Shown: piece by piece, positions 1 through 10,175 of the stretch
Position numbering within the stretch: position 1 is the first letter of the stretch
How the letters are laid out: every line of letters starts with the position of its first letter
Source: Mytilisepta virgata
Taxonomy: Eukaryota; Mollusca; Bivalvia; Mytilida; Mytilidae
NCBI GenBank assembly: GCA_028015205.1
Contig: CM051519.1
Location: 41,955,979 to 42,019,978 of the forward strand
DNA: 64,000 bases
Direction of reading: 5' to 3'
Program-made: the position numbers and the translations under genes
Notes under the pieces: generated by a model
What the model saw: the letters and a program-made list of their open reading frames with translations, nothing else
Told to the model about the DNA's origin: nothing
Database searches by the model: none

Positions 1-1153
1 GGAAAGTTTAATGTCACGAGACAGTTGATTGGTTCGTTAAATTTAAGAAAATTCAGAAATACAAATGAACAGTAGGATTTTCCTCTTACTATATTTGGTA
101 CGTCACGACACTACATGTGTAATTGCATGTGATATTCACCTGGCGTGCATTTTGATTATCACGTTTTGAAACAAAGCATACCCTATATGCTTTTATCCAA
201 TGAAAAACAAGAAATGTTATAGTCATATAATAATGTCCTATATTTCATGCTGTTACTTAGGTATTGCATTTAGATCCATTTCAAAGAAGCCTTGGGTGAA
301 ATTATAATAATAATATGTATATGCAAACTTTTAATACATGACAGATCATCAACATTTACTGTACCGTGCTTCACTGAGTTAAGTTATTGTGATCACATTC
401 TAAGAAAATTGTGCAGTTACATTTGAGTCACCATGACAAACATGCAAAAATTACTGTGGTTAAATGTTCATTGTCTGATCCACTCACGACTTCTGTGGTC
501 CAATAAATCATGCCAAGGTTTCGTGATAAGGTCCATTTCTAAATAATTATACATGTATGTCATAGTTCAACTATATTTGGTCTGAATAGTCTTGAAATCT
601 GACATGTCACCTGACTGTGACTTCATTTCCACGTGATTCGTGACTAAGAGTCGTGATTAGGTCTATTTCCGAGTGTTTGCGCACGGTGTACATGGTGTAT
701 TTGTTTGAGGGTTTTCGAAAATTGTTCATATATATCAAACATTCTTTAATTCAATATAAAATTATTTAAATGTGTATTTTTTTAACTTAAAAAATTATGT
801 CATTACCCTGTTGCTCAATTTTGAACTTTGCAGCGACATTTAAGGAAGCAATGGTGTATTTATCTATTTTTTGTGAAAGGTGGGGGGGGGGGGGAACTTT
901 GTTGATTGTCGTCAGATACATATATTTAACATCGTTGTTACGTGTACGCAATATAAATCTAATGTTTCAACCTTATATAGGTAGTTATCTCCCATTTTCA
1001 TGTTTATTCCATGGTGCATTTGTCTTCATTTGGAGGAGGTCACGGCAAACCAGACCAATAATGTTTTGTATTGATTTGTAAACAAACGAGAAAATAAAAA
1101 AATAATTCCGTTCAAATTTGAATACAAACAAACAAATTAATGAAAAAATACAA

Positions 1154-1159
1154 TTTATT
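1154..1159 (-). promoter_or_regulatory. Candidate poly(A) signal of gene A
   Basis: TTTATT on the plus strand reads AATAAA on the minus strand, about 100 nt beyond the gene A stop codon, a plausible 3' UTR length. Confidence 0.4.
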
Positions 1160-1258
1160 TGTATGAAAATATATACATATATTTAATCAGTCTCCAAATT
1201 TTTCTTGTAAAAGAGTAGGAACATCGGAATAGAAGGAATGTTTCCTATCAACATAATG

Positions 1259-2661
1259 CTATCGTGCAACTTTTATAAGTCCCAAAGTTTTTCTGGTATA
1301 AGTGTGTTTTCTGTACCAACAGAATCCAATAGATTTCGCCATCAACCAAAATTTACATTTCACTTCTAATTCTGAAAAGAATGTGGAATTTAAATTACAT
1401 TTAATTCTTATACAAATTACATCGTATGGTAAACCTGAATCCTCATGACTTTTTGAAAACTTGTAATAAACTTTGAGAACATAAAAAACATTTAAAACGT
1501 GTATAGGCAAATATGCTGTAAGGTGGAATAAATGTTATAAAAAAACTTTCAGAAATTTTGTCAATATCAGTCCAATATTTTGACAAAAGAAGAAATTTCA
1601 TGTGCAAGTTTAAAAGTACAGTAACGTATATATTTCTATTCCACTTGCTTTCATTGTGTGGTCACAGGATATATCCTTTAAAAAATGTCCATGCATGATA
1701 AAGATGTTACTCGTGTAAAATTAACAAAGGAATATGCAAAACTCTGTCTGATAACAGTTTTTGTTGTTGTCTCTTGTGCATTTAGTCCTAATATAAAAAT
1801 ATTACAAGGTATCATAGTTTTTGTTTTCCATATTTCTGGTCTCGGGAATCACCGGAGAGATATGATTTATAATACTAATATTTGGTGCATTAACATTGAT
1901 ATGTTCAAACCAATCTAATCAAAATCAGATCTCCGCACTTTCCCCTTGTTTTCATTAAGTTGTTTTCATGTTGTGCATGGGACCTGAAGACAACGAAATA
2001 AAAACAATTCATGAGAAAGTGCGGAGCTCTAATTTTAAAAGATTGAATTTAAAGAGATATATATACCTTGTTCATTGTTTATGATTCCATTCAAAGGTCT
2101 GGACTTTGGCATCACAATAACTGATGAAAAACCTTTAGATGCATACAAATTACCTACAATGATTGTAAAAAAAAATAAATAAGAATGGGCCTGCGTAAAT
2201 GTATAAATTTAAGAAAGGAATTACTCAGTTGCCAAACAAAATTCTAAACAAACAAAAAATATGATGAGGGATAAATTTACTGAAGAGATGAATGATTATG
2301 TTTTACATGCTACCTAAATTACAAATAACAAGTCCATGAAGATATCTGAACTAATAGCTCAAATAATTTACTAAGTTCATGTTTCAAAATTAATGAAATT
2401 TCATTTTATGAAAAATAAATCAAACGATTGAAAAATTCCACTAGATTCATGAGGTTTTTAGGACAAACGTTTGGTTAATTTTGTTTTTAATCCGTTGACA
2501 CTATGCAATATATCAAAAACGGATTAAATTTGAAACTTACAGCAAGTGTCGGAGTTGTGCATGAAAGCATCAGTGTCTGAGCAAGTTTTGGGTAGTTGAT
2601 CGGGATCCTTTAGTACGGCCTTTGGGAGGTCTATTTGCTGCCCCAATTTAAGTAATAGATC
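1259..2661 (-). CDS. Gene A: 3' part of an unrecognised gene, paralogue of gene B
   Basis: Three exons on the minus strand are supported: 2,661-2,541, 2,153-2,067 and 1,371-1,259 (TAG stop at 1,259-1,261). Each has an AG acceptor, the inner ones GT donors (GTAAGT, GTATAT). Lengths of 121, 87 and 113 nt and their phases match the last three exons of gene B exactly. The translated segments begin DLLLKLGQQIDLPKAVLKDP, CNLYASKGFSSVIVMPKS and ELEVKCKFWLMAKSIGFCWY. I recognise no family. Upstream exons equivalent to those of gene B were not found; a Penelope-like element sits in the intron immediately upstream. Either this is a truncated paralogue or its 5' exons have diverged beyond recognition. 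The open frames and intact splice sites suggest the tail was under selection until recently. Confidence 0.6.
1911..2045. mobile_element. Short hairpin MITE inside the last intron of gene A
   Basis: The ends are inverted: GATCTCCGCACTTTC near the left pairs with GAAAGTGCGGAGCTC near the right. The left edge, CAATCTAATCAAAAT, resembles the terminal repeat of the 385 bp MITE at 20,301. The equivalent intron of gene B holds a related copy (12,256-12,377), so the insertion probably predates the duplication. Confidence 0.6.
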
Positions 2662-2809
2662 CTACAAAAGAACGGTGTATTACAAAGTCAACTCCTTTAT
2701 GAAATAATCATTTTTCGAAAGAAATATTAACAAAATAAAATTTACTTCCTTTATGTATTCAAAATTATATTGTGGTTAGTTGGAAAATATATGTTGGAAA
2801 GTAATATAT

Positions 2810-2918
2810 GTAAAGTCAAGAAATACCAAAGGGATATTCGAAGGATAGAAAAGTCGTTACAACTGACAAACTCCGGAGAACAACGAAAACAAGACCAAAA
2901 CAATACATGCACTACAAT
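2810..2918. repeat. Terminal direct repeat (pseudo-LTR) of the Penelope-like element, 3' side
   Basis: This 109 bp sequence starts GTAAAGTCAAGAAATACC and ends TGCACTACAAT. It recurs at 5,958-6,066 with only a few substitutions, for example GGATAG against GGAGAG. Such tandem-derived terminal repeats are typical of Penelope-like elements. Confidence 0.85.
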
Positions 2919-2924
2919 TAAAAA

Positions 2925-5468
2925 CTAAAAACGTATGAACAACATGGACCCCACCAAAAAACCGGGGGTAGACTCAGGTGCTCCGGAAGAGTAAGCAGTC
3001 TCTGCTTCCTGCAGGACACCCGCCATGCTGCTCATGTCAAATCCGGTATGAGGAAGGGATAATATCAATGGAACAGGTCCATTTTCATTTGGGAAACGGT
3101 TTTTTTCATACCTGTCAACCAAGTCATGATGACGCCCATTAAACTTTAATAAGGATGACTTCAGCTTAGGAGTAACGTACCCCTGTCTGAGCAACTTTTC
3201 TGTCAGGAGCCGGGCTCTGTCCAGGAAGTCAATGTATATGTCACAAGCTCTGGAATAACGTATGAGTTGTGAAATATATACTCCATACGCCGGCGCTTCT
3301 GGAATATTGCCGCTCAAAAATGGAAAGTTGACGATTGGAAAGTCAAAGTCATCCCGTTTGTCGTAAAGTTTTGTATTCAACCTTCCTCTGGTGTCAATTT
3401 CGAGGTGAAGGTCAAGATAAGATGCAGACTTGGCAGTGTCTGTGGTATCTTTAATTTCGAGCTCATTGGGATAGATGAGATGTAAGAAATTCCCAAAACG
3501 TGAATTGTTGAGTGATAAAACATCATCTGTGTAGCGGAAGCTGAAATTAAAGGTACGGGCTAACTTCTTTTGTTTTTCCTTAAGAAGCCCGTCAAGGAAG
3601 TCTGCCTCATATGAGTAAAGGAACAAGTCGGCCAGGAGTGGCGCACAATTAGTACCCATAGGAATGCCAGTAGTCTGTTGGAAAACACGTCCACAAAATT
3701 GAACAAATATGTTGTCAATCAAAAATTCAATCATCAGGACAATTTCGTCCTCTGTATATTTTTTGTTAGATTTAGAGTGGTTTTTAACAAAGTATGATTT
3801 ATCTCTACCAATGACAAGGTATGTGTATCTGTTGTTGCCATTTTTATTTTGAAAGCATCGATGGATTAGATCTTTCAACTTCTCCTTCAGTTGTGAATGA
3901 GGAATGGTAGTATAGAGGGTAGAGAAATCAAATGTTTTTATGCTGTTACAGACTGAAATGGACCGAGATCGTAAAATATCCTTTAAGTCTTTGGAGTTCT
4001 TTAATATCCACATTTGATTGATACCACTTCTTGAATAACTTGTCTCACAATAACTTTGGAGGCCCTTTTTGACAGCTGTTAAAATAGAAGTTAGAAGTTG
4101 AGACAATGGTTTGGTGGAACACTTGGCAGATCCAGCTATAAAGCGTTGTTTGTATGGACACTTATGTAACTTGGGTATCCAGTACAAGGTAGGAAGATCA
4201 CAATCATCATCTTTGATGGAAATACCAAATGACAATAAGACCGATCTATGATTGTCGGTTATTTCTTCCTTTGAAAGTGTAGTAGCTTTATAGGTAGGGT
4301 TGCCAAGTGAACTAGCAATCCCTAGTTCATTAATCAAGCATTGAATATAGTAGCTTTTGCATACAAAAACGATGTTATTAGGGGCCTTGTCTGCAGGAAC
4401 AACAACATATTTGTCATGAATGGCGGACAATGTCTTGGCAGCATCGGGGTTGCTGAAGACTGATGTTCCTTTTTTACTCATAGACCTTCTAAGTTTATCA
4501 ATTCGAACTTGAATCAACGATCTCACAGCTTTAACCCACTCTGAAAGTGAATCTAGTGTCTCTTGTTCACGTTTGGTCCATTTTCTGGCATAGTCCTCCA
4601 CAGCATCCATCAGTAGTTTGAAATTATATTTCCAATTTATGGATACGGGTTCGAGATACTTAGGACCTTTTGCAAGGACATCACGAAGAGACTCATTATC
4701 TATGATATTTAAGTCTCCTGTGATGACATGGCCAGCAGGACTATATTTGAATGGAGAACTGTTGCATGAACAATCAGGTGGCTTAGCTTTGAGATCGTCG
4801 ATTTTGAGGTCCTGCAATGCACGTTTGTGATTGAATATTTTTGATGCAATGGGTGTAGTATAGGTATAAGAAATAATGGGAACGGACTGATCTTTGAAAT
4901 AAGGCGGAACTGTTAATCTGACCGATTTGTGGTGAAGGATATTGCCAAGATTTACGGCATCTAAACCTTTGTTGGCAAAAAATAGTGGCAGAAAAGAACG
5001 TTTGTCTTGTTCAATTTCATGGGTACCAACTGGTTTGAAAAGTCGGAGACGTCCAATATCCAACACAACAGAGGTCAGTTTGTATTCCGGTGAATTCGAA
5101 TCAGTAGTTCTACTGTCTAAGCAGGCTTGATATAAAGTGTGTAGCATTCGGAGGGGTAAAGAATATAATTTTGTGCGAATGTGATGAAGACCTAATGGTT
5201 GTATGAAAGGGAGAAGGCCTTTTATAGAAATATCATGACATTGAGGTTTTGTATAATGTCTATTGCCATGACTCCGTTTACGTCGTGGATGATTAGGAAA
5301 TAGCTTCATCACATTCACATCACTACATCTAGGACTTGAAAGAATACCTACACTATCGATTTTGTCATTGCATCCGTATGGTATTGCAGTCCCCACGGTT
5401 CGAATCCAGTATTCCTCTTTTTGTCTACGTAAGTTTCCTCGATATAAACCAGTCCACATAAATTGCAT
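2925..5468 (-). CDS. Penelope-like reverse transcriptase ORF (847 codons open)
   Basis: A single uninterrupted frame on the minus strand. RT landmarks in order: PADKAPNNIVFV near residue 356; FDFSTLYTTIP (motif A with catalytic Asp) near 513; GIPMGTNCAPLLADLFL (motif B) near 600; and FRYTDDVL (motif C, YxDD box with both Asp) near 646. These are followed by the SYLDLHLEID stretch and a thumb-like C-terminus. All catalytic aspartates are present. The apparent start lies inside what should be the endonuclease: the segment EEYWIRTVGTAIPYGCNDKI near residue 20 is the distal end of that domain in related elements. The true ORF therefore began upstream and is broken. The product would copy element RNA at nicked DNA in the nucleus. 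Confidence 0.9.
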   Translation of the reverse strand: MQFMWTGLYRGNLRRQKEEYWIRTVGTAIPYGCNDKIDSVGILSSPRCSDVNVMKLFPNHPRRKRSHGNRHYTKPQCHDISIKGLLPFIQPLGLHHIRTKLYSLPLRMLHTLYQACLDSRTTDSNSPEYKLTSVVLDIGRLRLFKPVGTHEIEQDKRSFLPLFFANKGLDAVNLGNILHHKSVRLTVPPYFKDQSVPIISYTYTTPIASKIFNHKRALQDLKIDDLKAKPPDCSCNSSPFKYSPAGHVITGDLNIIDNESLRDVLAKGPKYLEPVSINWKYNFKLLMDAVEDYARKWTKREQETLDSLSEWVKAVRSLIQVRIDKLRRSMSKKGTSVFSNPDAAKTLSAIHDKYVVVPADKAPNNIVFVCKSYYIQCLINELGIASSLGNPTYKATTLSKEEITDNHRSVLLSFGISIKDDDCDLPTLYWIPKLHKCPYKQRFIAGSAKCSTKPLSQLLTSILTAVKKGLQSYCETSYSRSGINQMWILKNSKDLKDILRSRSISVCNSIKTFDFSTLYTTIPHSQLKEKLKDLIHRCFQNKNGNNRYTYLVIGRDKSYFVKNHSKSNKKYTEDEIVLMIEFLIDNIFVQFCGRVFQQTTGIPMGTNCAPLLADLFLYSYEADFLDGLLKEKQKKLARTFNFSFRYTDDVLSLNNSRFGNFLHLIYPNELEIKDTTDTAKSASYLDLHLEIDTRGRLNTKLYDKRDDFDFPIVNFPFLSGNIPEAPAYGVYISQLIRYSRACDIYIDFLDRARLLTEKLLRQGYVTPKLKSSLLKFNGRHHDLVDRYEKNRFPNENGPVPLILSLPHTGFDMSSMAGVLQEAETAYSSGAPESTPGFLVGSMLFIRF

Positions 5469-5878
5469 TCTAAACCGTAGACAACATTCTCTGATTTACA
5501 GTTCAGATCATCAAAACTTCTGGTGTTATATTTTTTCTTTGTCAAATTACTGGTGAATGTTGTGTCAATAATTAGAATGTTACATGTTTTACAATTTTTT
5601 GCCCTGCATTTAGAGATGGAGCAGTGCTGTTCATTGTCATTATAGTTGAAGATATCATGCAACTAAACAGAGCAGGGACGAATTTTGTTGAACAGATCTG
5701 AGTTTTTATACTGGAATCGAAGGTCATCTGATTGAACATAAGATGTATTAGTCAAATCCGAGGTATGTTGTACACCTGACTTTACCGACGACATCGTGTA
5801 CGTAACATCGTCGGGGTTGGGCCTTTTTATACTGGGCGACGCCCAAGTCAGTATCCTTTCTGATTTTCTTGTATTCAT
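5400..5878 (-). pseudogene. Broken N-terminal endonuclease region of the Penelope-like element
   Basis: Two collinear minus-strand segments in one frame are separated by a TAG at 5,663-5,665. Segment 5,878-5,666 reads from MNTRKSERILTWASPS. The following segment carries a Cys cluster (CSISKCRAKNCKTC) and the start of a GIY-YIG fold (NVVYGLECNLCGLVYI). Just after that, near 5,410-5,425, the frame shifts into the RT ORF and most of the expected GIY-YIG core between YIG and the EEYWI segment is absent, consistent with a deletion of roughly 150 bp. The catalytic core is therefore missing. The size of the deletion is inferred from family architecture. Confidence 0.7.
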
Positions 5879-5957
5879 GCTGTGTAAGAGCTACTGAGCT
5901 GATGATGTCCTCGGGACAAAATGTCCACCAGCTGCGACATCGACTCAGTGGTAATAA

Positions 5958-6066
5958 GTAAAGTCAAGAAATACCAAAGGGATATTCGAAGGAGAGAAAA
6001 ATCGTTACAACTGACAAACTCCGGAGAACAACGAAAATAAGACCAAAACAATACATGCACTACAAT
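5958..6066. repeat. Terminal direct repeat (pseudo-LTR) of the Penelope-like element, 5' side
   Basis: The upstream copy of the 109 bp direct repeat, nearly identical to 2,810-2,918. It should contain the element's promoter region, though no core promoter motif is obvious to me. Confidence 0.85.
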
Positions 6067-7673
6067 ATGTAGCTACAGAAAGACCATATTCTCAGAAAAT
6101 GTGTATAGTATTGGATTCTGGAAAAGAGGTGAAGGAAGCATCCATGAATAAACAACAAATTGGGTAACAGGAAAGGTCAACAATAACATACCAATCAATC
6201 AATGTCATCCAACCCACAGAATGAGACTTTTTAGAGCACTGTGGGTAGTGCATTGGAATCGAAAACTATTGTATCTGGTCCGATTTTCTTCCTGAAAAGA
6301 AAATCAGTTCCGGGACCAAATAATTGGGCGACATTTATATTGACACCATTTGCGACAAGTATGGTCTCAATAGACTATACTAGTCCGTCGGATAAGTAGA
6401 GTAGTTTTTCCCCGGCTTGGCATAAATGTCGGCTGTTGATTGGCTATTAAACGTGACTTTTGCTTTTTGACAGACGATCACATTTTGTTTCCACAGAAAA
6501 GGACAAATCGGTGATAAATCCGTTATCTACGTTTATATTCGTAGGCATTGAGATTGTTCCACTCGGAAGCACCACTGTACACTGTATGGTTTACTAATCT
6601 CCCAAGCAGAAGTGCATCGTAATGCCACGGTTATAAACGTAGATAACTGATATTGCACCCTTAGCATGTTTAACGCAACTTATCGTATTTCCCCATGCCT
6701 ATATCGACCTGCTGAGGCCTTCACAATTTCCCGTATTTCGGCACTGTGACGTCGTAAAGAGTTGACCCGACCTTAATATGAGCTGACCCGAATATATCAG
6801 CCACGTCATAATGTTTGACCCAACGTTGACCCGAATATATCAGGAAAACATCCGGTTATAGGCAGATGGCCATTGAAAAATGAGAAATTCCATTAAGATT
6901 GCTAGTTAACAATACGATAAATTTATCATCAAGTTTTCTTCAAACAAATATTGTAAATTATCGGTAATTTGGGTCATTTTCCTTTGATCTCTACCGACCG
7001 ATAAAATCAGTAATCGTGAACTGTCTTGATACAAGAAATTAATGGGTCAGTTGGCAATTGACATGCGCGACGTAACGCGTAAGAATCTACTTCCAGTGTT
7101 ATCCAATCAAAAACGTTGGCGTCACCAAGCGAGTGCGTGCAATTTATGAATGAACATCACATTTGTCACGTCGCCCCAAGGTGAATTTCGCTCGTTGCTG
7201 ATTGTAAACAAAGCGTGTTTTTACATTCAAACGAGTTAAATAAGTCATATAAAAACTGTAAACGCGATCGAGACTAATTATCATATTTTTAATAGTCAAT
7301 AAAAGTGTTAGCCCACCTCCCGTAAATCCCCTCTTTTGCAACACGGCAACCCCCGTCGTCTGCTTCCATAAAAAAATCAAGAAAATGGACCCCTACAGTC
7401 ATATTTTCGGAATGCATCATTTTTATGAAACATTCAGTGATGTACAATGAATTTACTTACTTTTTTCACGACAAATATGATTTCTGTACAAGTTACAATG
7501 CATGTCAACGCTGAAAAGGTTCAGATCAACGTCCTTTCTCTCCAGCTTCAAATTTTGTAATGAAAACAAAATGGCGACCGAATTACGCACGCTATTATAT
7601 GCCAATGAAATAGTGCGTATTATTTTTTTATATTTTCATAATGATATATATATTTTTTAAATTACCGATAAAA
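6067..7673. other. Non-coding stretch between repeats
   Basis: No gene seen. A short stretch at 6,335-6,400 resembles 14,985-15,035 in a gene B intron, perhaps a remnant of the duplication or a dispersed repeat. A hairpin lies at about 6,520-6,655 (GTTATCTACGTTTATA against TATAAACGTAGATAAC). TGACCCGAATATATCAG occurs twice between 6,780 and 6,842. Confidence 0.5.
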
Positions 7674-7881
7674 AGAATAATGTATTTTTTGTTTTTGATA
7701 CTGACTTTATCACGTGGAATATCAAACTCGACCTAACGGGCTCGTCTGATATTTCACGTGATAAAGTCAGTATCAAAAATAAAAAGTACATTATTCTATA
7801 TATATTTGCCGCTCGACACAATATGAAGCTTTTTAGCTCGTTCGCTACGCACACTCGCCGAAAAAGCTTCACATTGTGTCT
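7674..7881. repeat. Double foldback element
   Basis: Two adjacent hairpins. The first pairs 7,674-7,724 with 7,748-7,797, about 50 bp stems built around GATACTGACTTTATCACGTG. The second pairs 7,813-7,835 with 7,861-7,881 (GACACAATATGAAGCTTTTT against AAAAAGCTTCACATTGTGTC). No coding capacity. It resembles a non-autonomous foldback or MITE remnant. Confidence 0.75.
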
Positions 7882-8642
7882 CGCGTCTGATATTTTACGA
7901 TATACGTTTGCAGAAAACCTGATAATATGTACATATCGAATAAGAGTGGGCTACAATAAAGATACAGAGGAAGCTCTTGCCCCCCCCCTAGTAATCCTCT
8001 GCAAATTTTTTCGAAGAAATTGTCTGTTTCATGATTTTTTTTTTTTGGCTCTCATTCTTCTCTTTTTTCTCTCCTTCCTATTTTGTATTTATAAAAACTT
8101 AGTCACTGGCGATTAGGAAAATAGTATTTAACCATCACATTTTGTAATTTGTTAGATTTGGGTGAATGACATTCTATCGTTTTCTGTAATGTTTTATAGA
8201 TGATGTATTTTATAAACAAAACCCCGTTTTGACAAATAAAAATAAACTTACAAGAGAATGCTTGGTTTTCAGACATCATAATTATTTTTTTCCCGTTTAT
8301 AATTTAATTCATCATCGTATCCTATTAAATCTTCTTCGCGTCCTTTGAACACATACTGGACTCATACTGGATAACGTTTAATCTTATCGTAACGTCGTAT
8401 TATAATGTCCCACCTTAGAAATAAGCTGCAGTGCTGCTGTAAGATCTTGGACACTTGGCGATACATTTTACAATCAAGAAAAAGAGTTTAAGTTTGACTT
8501 ATATGTTTGTGTTTTCCCTTATACATGGTAATTTATATTCCCCAACAAAAAGGTCATTATGATCTATGTTCCGCCCGTGAGAAAGCTTGTTAAATTATTG
8601 CTTGGTGATTAAATAAATATTCAACTGCTGCTGCATCTTCCA
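7882..8642. other. No recognisable gene
   Basis: AT-rich sequence with a C run near 7,981 and a T run near 8,036. No exon or repeat could be supported. Confidence 0.4.
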
Positions 8643-8881
8643 AAGTCAGGGTTTAGTATCCACATTCGTTCCTACAAACCCCTGACATCACACATTCATA
8701 CTTTACGGGTCGGAAATGAACGATTTTCATTGGTTCTTCTCAAGATCAAAGGAGAATCCATTTGCGTCGTAGGTAGAATTTTCTAGGTCAACTGGCGACG
8801 GTATGTTAATTCGACCCATAAAATATGAATGTGTGATGTGAGAGGTTTGTAAGAACGAACTTGGATACAAAACCCTGACTT
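8643..8881. mobile_element. MITE with about 70 bp terminal inverted repeats
   Basis: The left end AAGTCAGGGTTTAGTATCC and the right end GATACAAAACCCTGACTT are inverted copies, and pairing continues with gaps for about 70 bp each side (for example ATCACACATTCATA against TATGAATGTGTGAT). A short unique core of about 100 bp lies between. No clear target-site duplication was seen. Confidence 0.75.
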
Positions 8882-10175
8882 GGGAGATCTTGGGAGAATG
8901 CTGTTACTATCATCTTATGTAGTACAACACAACTCCCCAACCTTTGAGCCATCATGTCATGTATTTCATGCTATGACTTATATAGTTTTCCATTTCTAAA
9001 AAAAACCGGGAATGTGTAAATGCCAATTTTGTCATTTTATGTAATGCAGGACAGATCAGCAACATTTGCAACAGTTGTTTTACTTTGACCTTTATTTCAA
9101 GCTTCATTCCACTGTATTTGGTGTGTATATGCTTCATTACATGTTTATTGCCATTTTGCGAATAACACATGTTGATTTAAACGCCAGCTGTGATTAAACA
9201 TTTGTTTAAAAATTTTGCTTAGTGTTTTGAAACAATCTATAAATTGTATCTTTAGTACTGTATAACCTTTTGAGGAAGAAATATGCATATTATGAATATA
9301 TTGTATATTGTTGCGAGCTTTATAGAAATTCACATATAACTTTTGAATGTTCACTTCCCACAGACATTTTTTATGTGTTGTATGTTTTCTGAAGTTATTA
9401 GTATTTCCGGTAATGAGAACTTTTTTGTTATACATTTTATTTTGTTAAGGATGCAGTTCGTGAAACCTTGGATATATTTGTATATATTTGAGGGTTTTAA
9501 AAATTGTAAGTGTATCTAACATTTTATTTTTATTAAATTTGTTTGTTCTTTTGAACTATAAACTAGAGGCTCCCAGCAGCGTGTATCGCTTTTCCGTTTA
9601 AAAATCATCAGCATCATTAAAACAAAGCCTTAAATCCTTGCTTTTTGCTGTTTTTTTCCTCAAGAACATTGACCATATTGCTCTATGGTACTGACGCCAG
9701 GCAAAATTTAGAAAGGGAACCACATAAGAACCAACAAAGTTTAATTTCAATTACCCCAGCTGTTTCACAATTTTGAAAGGAGACATCTACAAACCATTCC
9801 ATCAAGGTCTCTATTTCCCTAGTAGCGCAGAGGAGAAGATTTTTAAATATATTTGTGCTGTTTTTCTGCTTTTAGTAACCTCAGCCATAGTTGGAGGTCC
9901 GGATTTCATTTTTAAAGGGGACGAATTAAGGACCGTTCCACTAAAGTTTGTTCAAAACTGTCCCTGTGGTTTCAGAGGAGAAAATGTTTTAAAGGAAAGG
10001 TTACACCAGACGACGACTGACGATTGACGCCAAGATGGCCAGGCGAGAGAAGAAGTATGTGTTATTACCTTGTGACGTAATTTTGCATCGAAGGGAGCAA
10101 TCATTTGAATCTTTTTTTTTCTTAGTCTTTATTTATATAGTAACTGTGAAAATCGGAAAATAAACTGTTATCACA
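8882..10175. other. Intergenic, partly segmental-duplication flank
   Basis: Around 9,440-9,545 this matches 680-780 (duplication flank). Elsewhere no gene is supported. The open frames at 8,952-9,435 and 9,773-10,027 lack recognisable motifs or splice context. Confidence 0.4.

Larger units (their letters stand above)
680..2809. repeat. Segmental duplication, copy A
   Basis: This stretch can be aligned by eye with about 9,440-9,545 plus 11,580-13,230. Shared landmarks include a TTTGAGGGTTTT tract (about 710 and 9,490), the last three exons of genes A and B, and a hairpin element at the same intronic position. Homology breaks exactly at 2,810, where a Penelope-like element begins, and seems to resume weakly just after 6,066. 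Identity is clearly imperfect, so the duplication is not very recent. Confidence 0.75.
2810..6066 (-). mobile_element. Penelope-like retroelement (permuted, N-terminal GIY-YIG type), damaged
   Basis: A 3.26 kb element transcribed on the minus strand, bounded by two 109 bp direct repeats and containing a long reverse transcriptase ORF preceded by remnants of a Cys-rich and GIY-YIG endonuclease region. Having the endonuclease upstream of the RT matches the Naiad-type Penelope-like elements described from invertebrates, rather than canonical Penelope with C-terminal GIY-YIG. It lies in the intron upstream of the last three exons of gene A, in the same orientation, at a point where homology to the sister duplication stops, so it inserted after the duplication. 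It is unlikely to be autonomous: an in-frame TAG and a frame break with a probable deletion disable the N-terminal part. Confidence 0.85.

Noticed and set aside
4618..5130. Plus-strand open frames inside the Penelope element
   Set aside because: They are shadows of the intact minus-strand RT frame.
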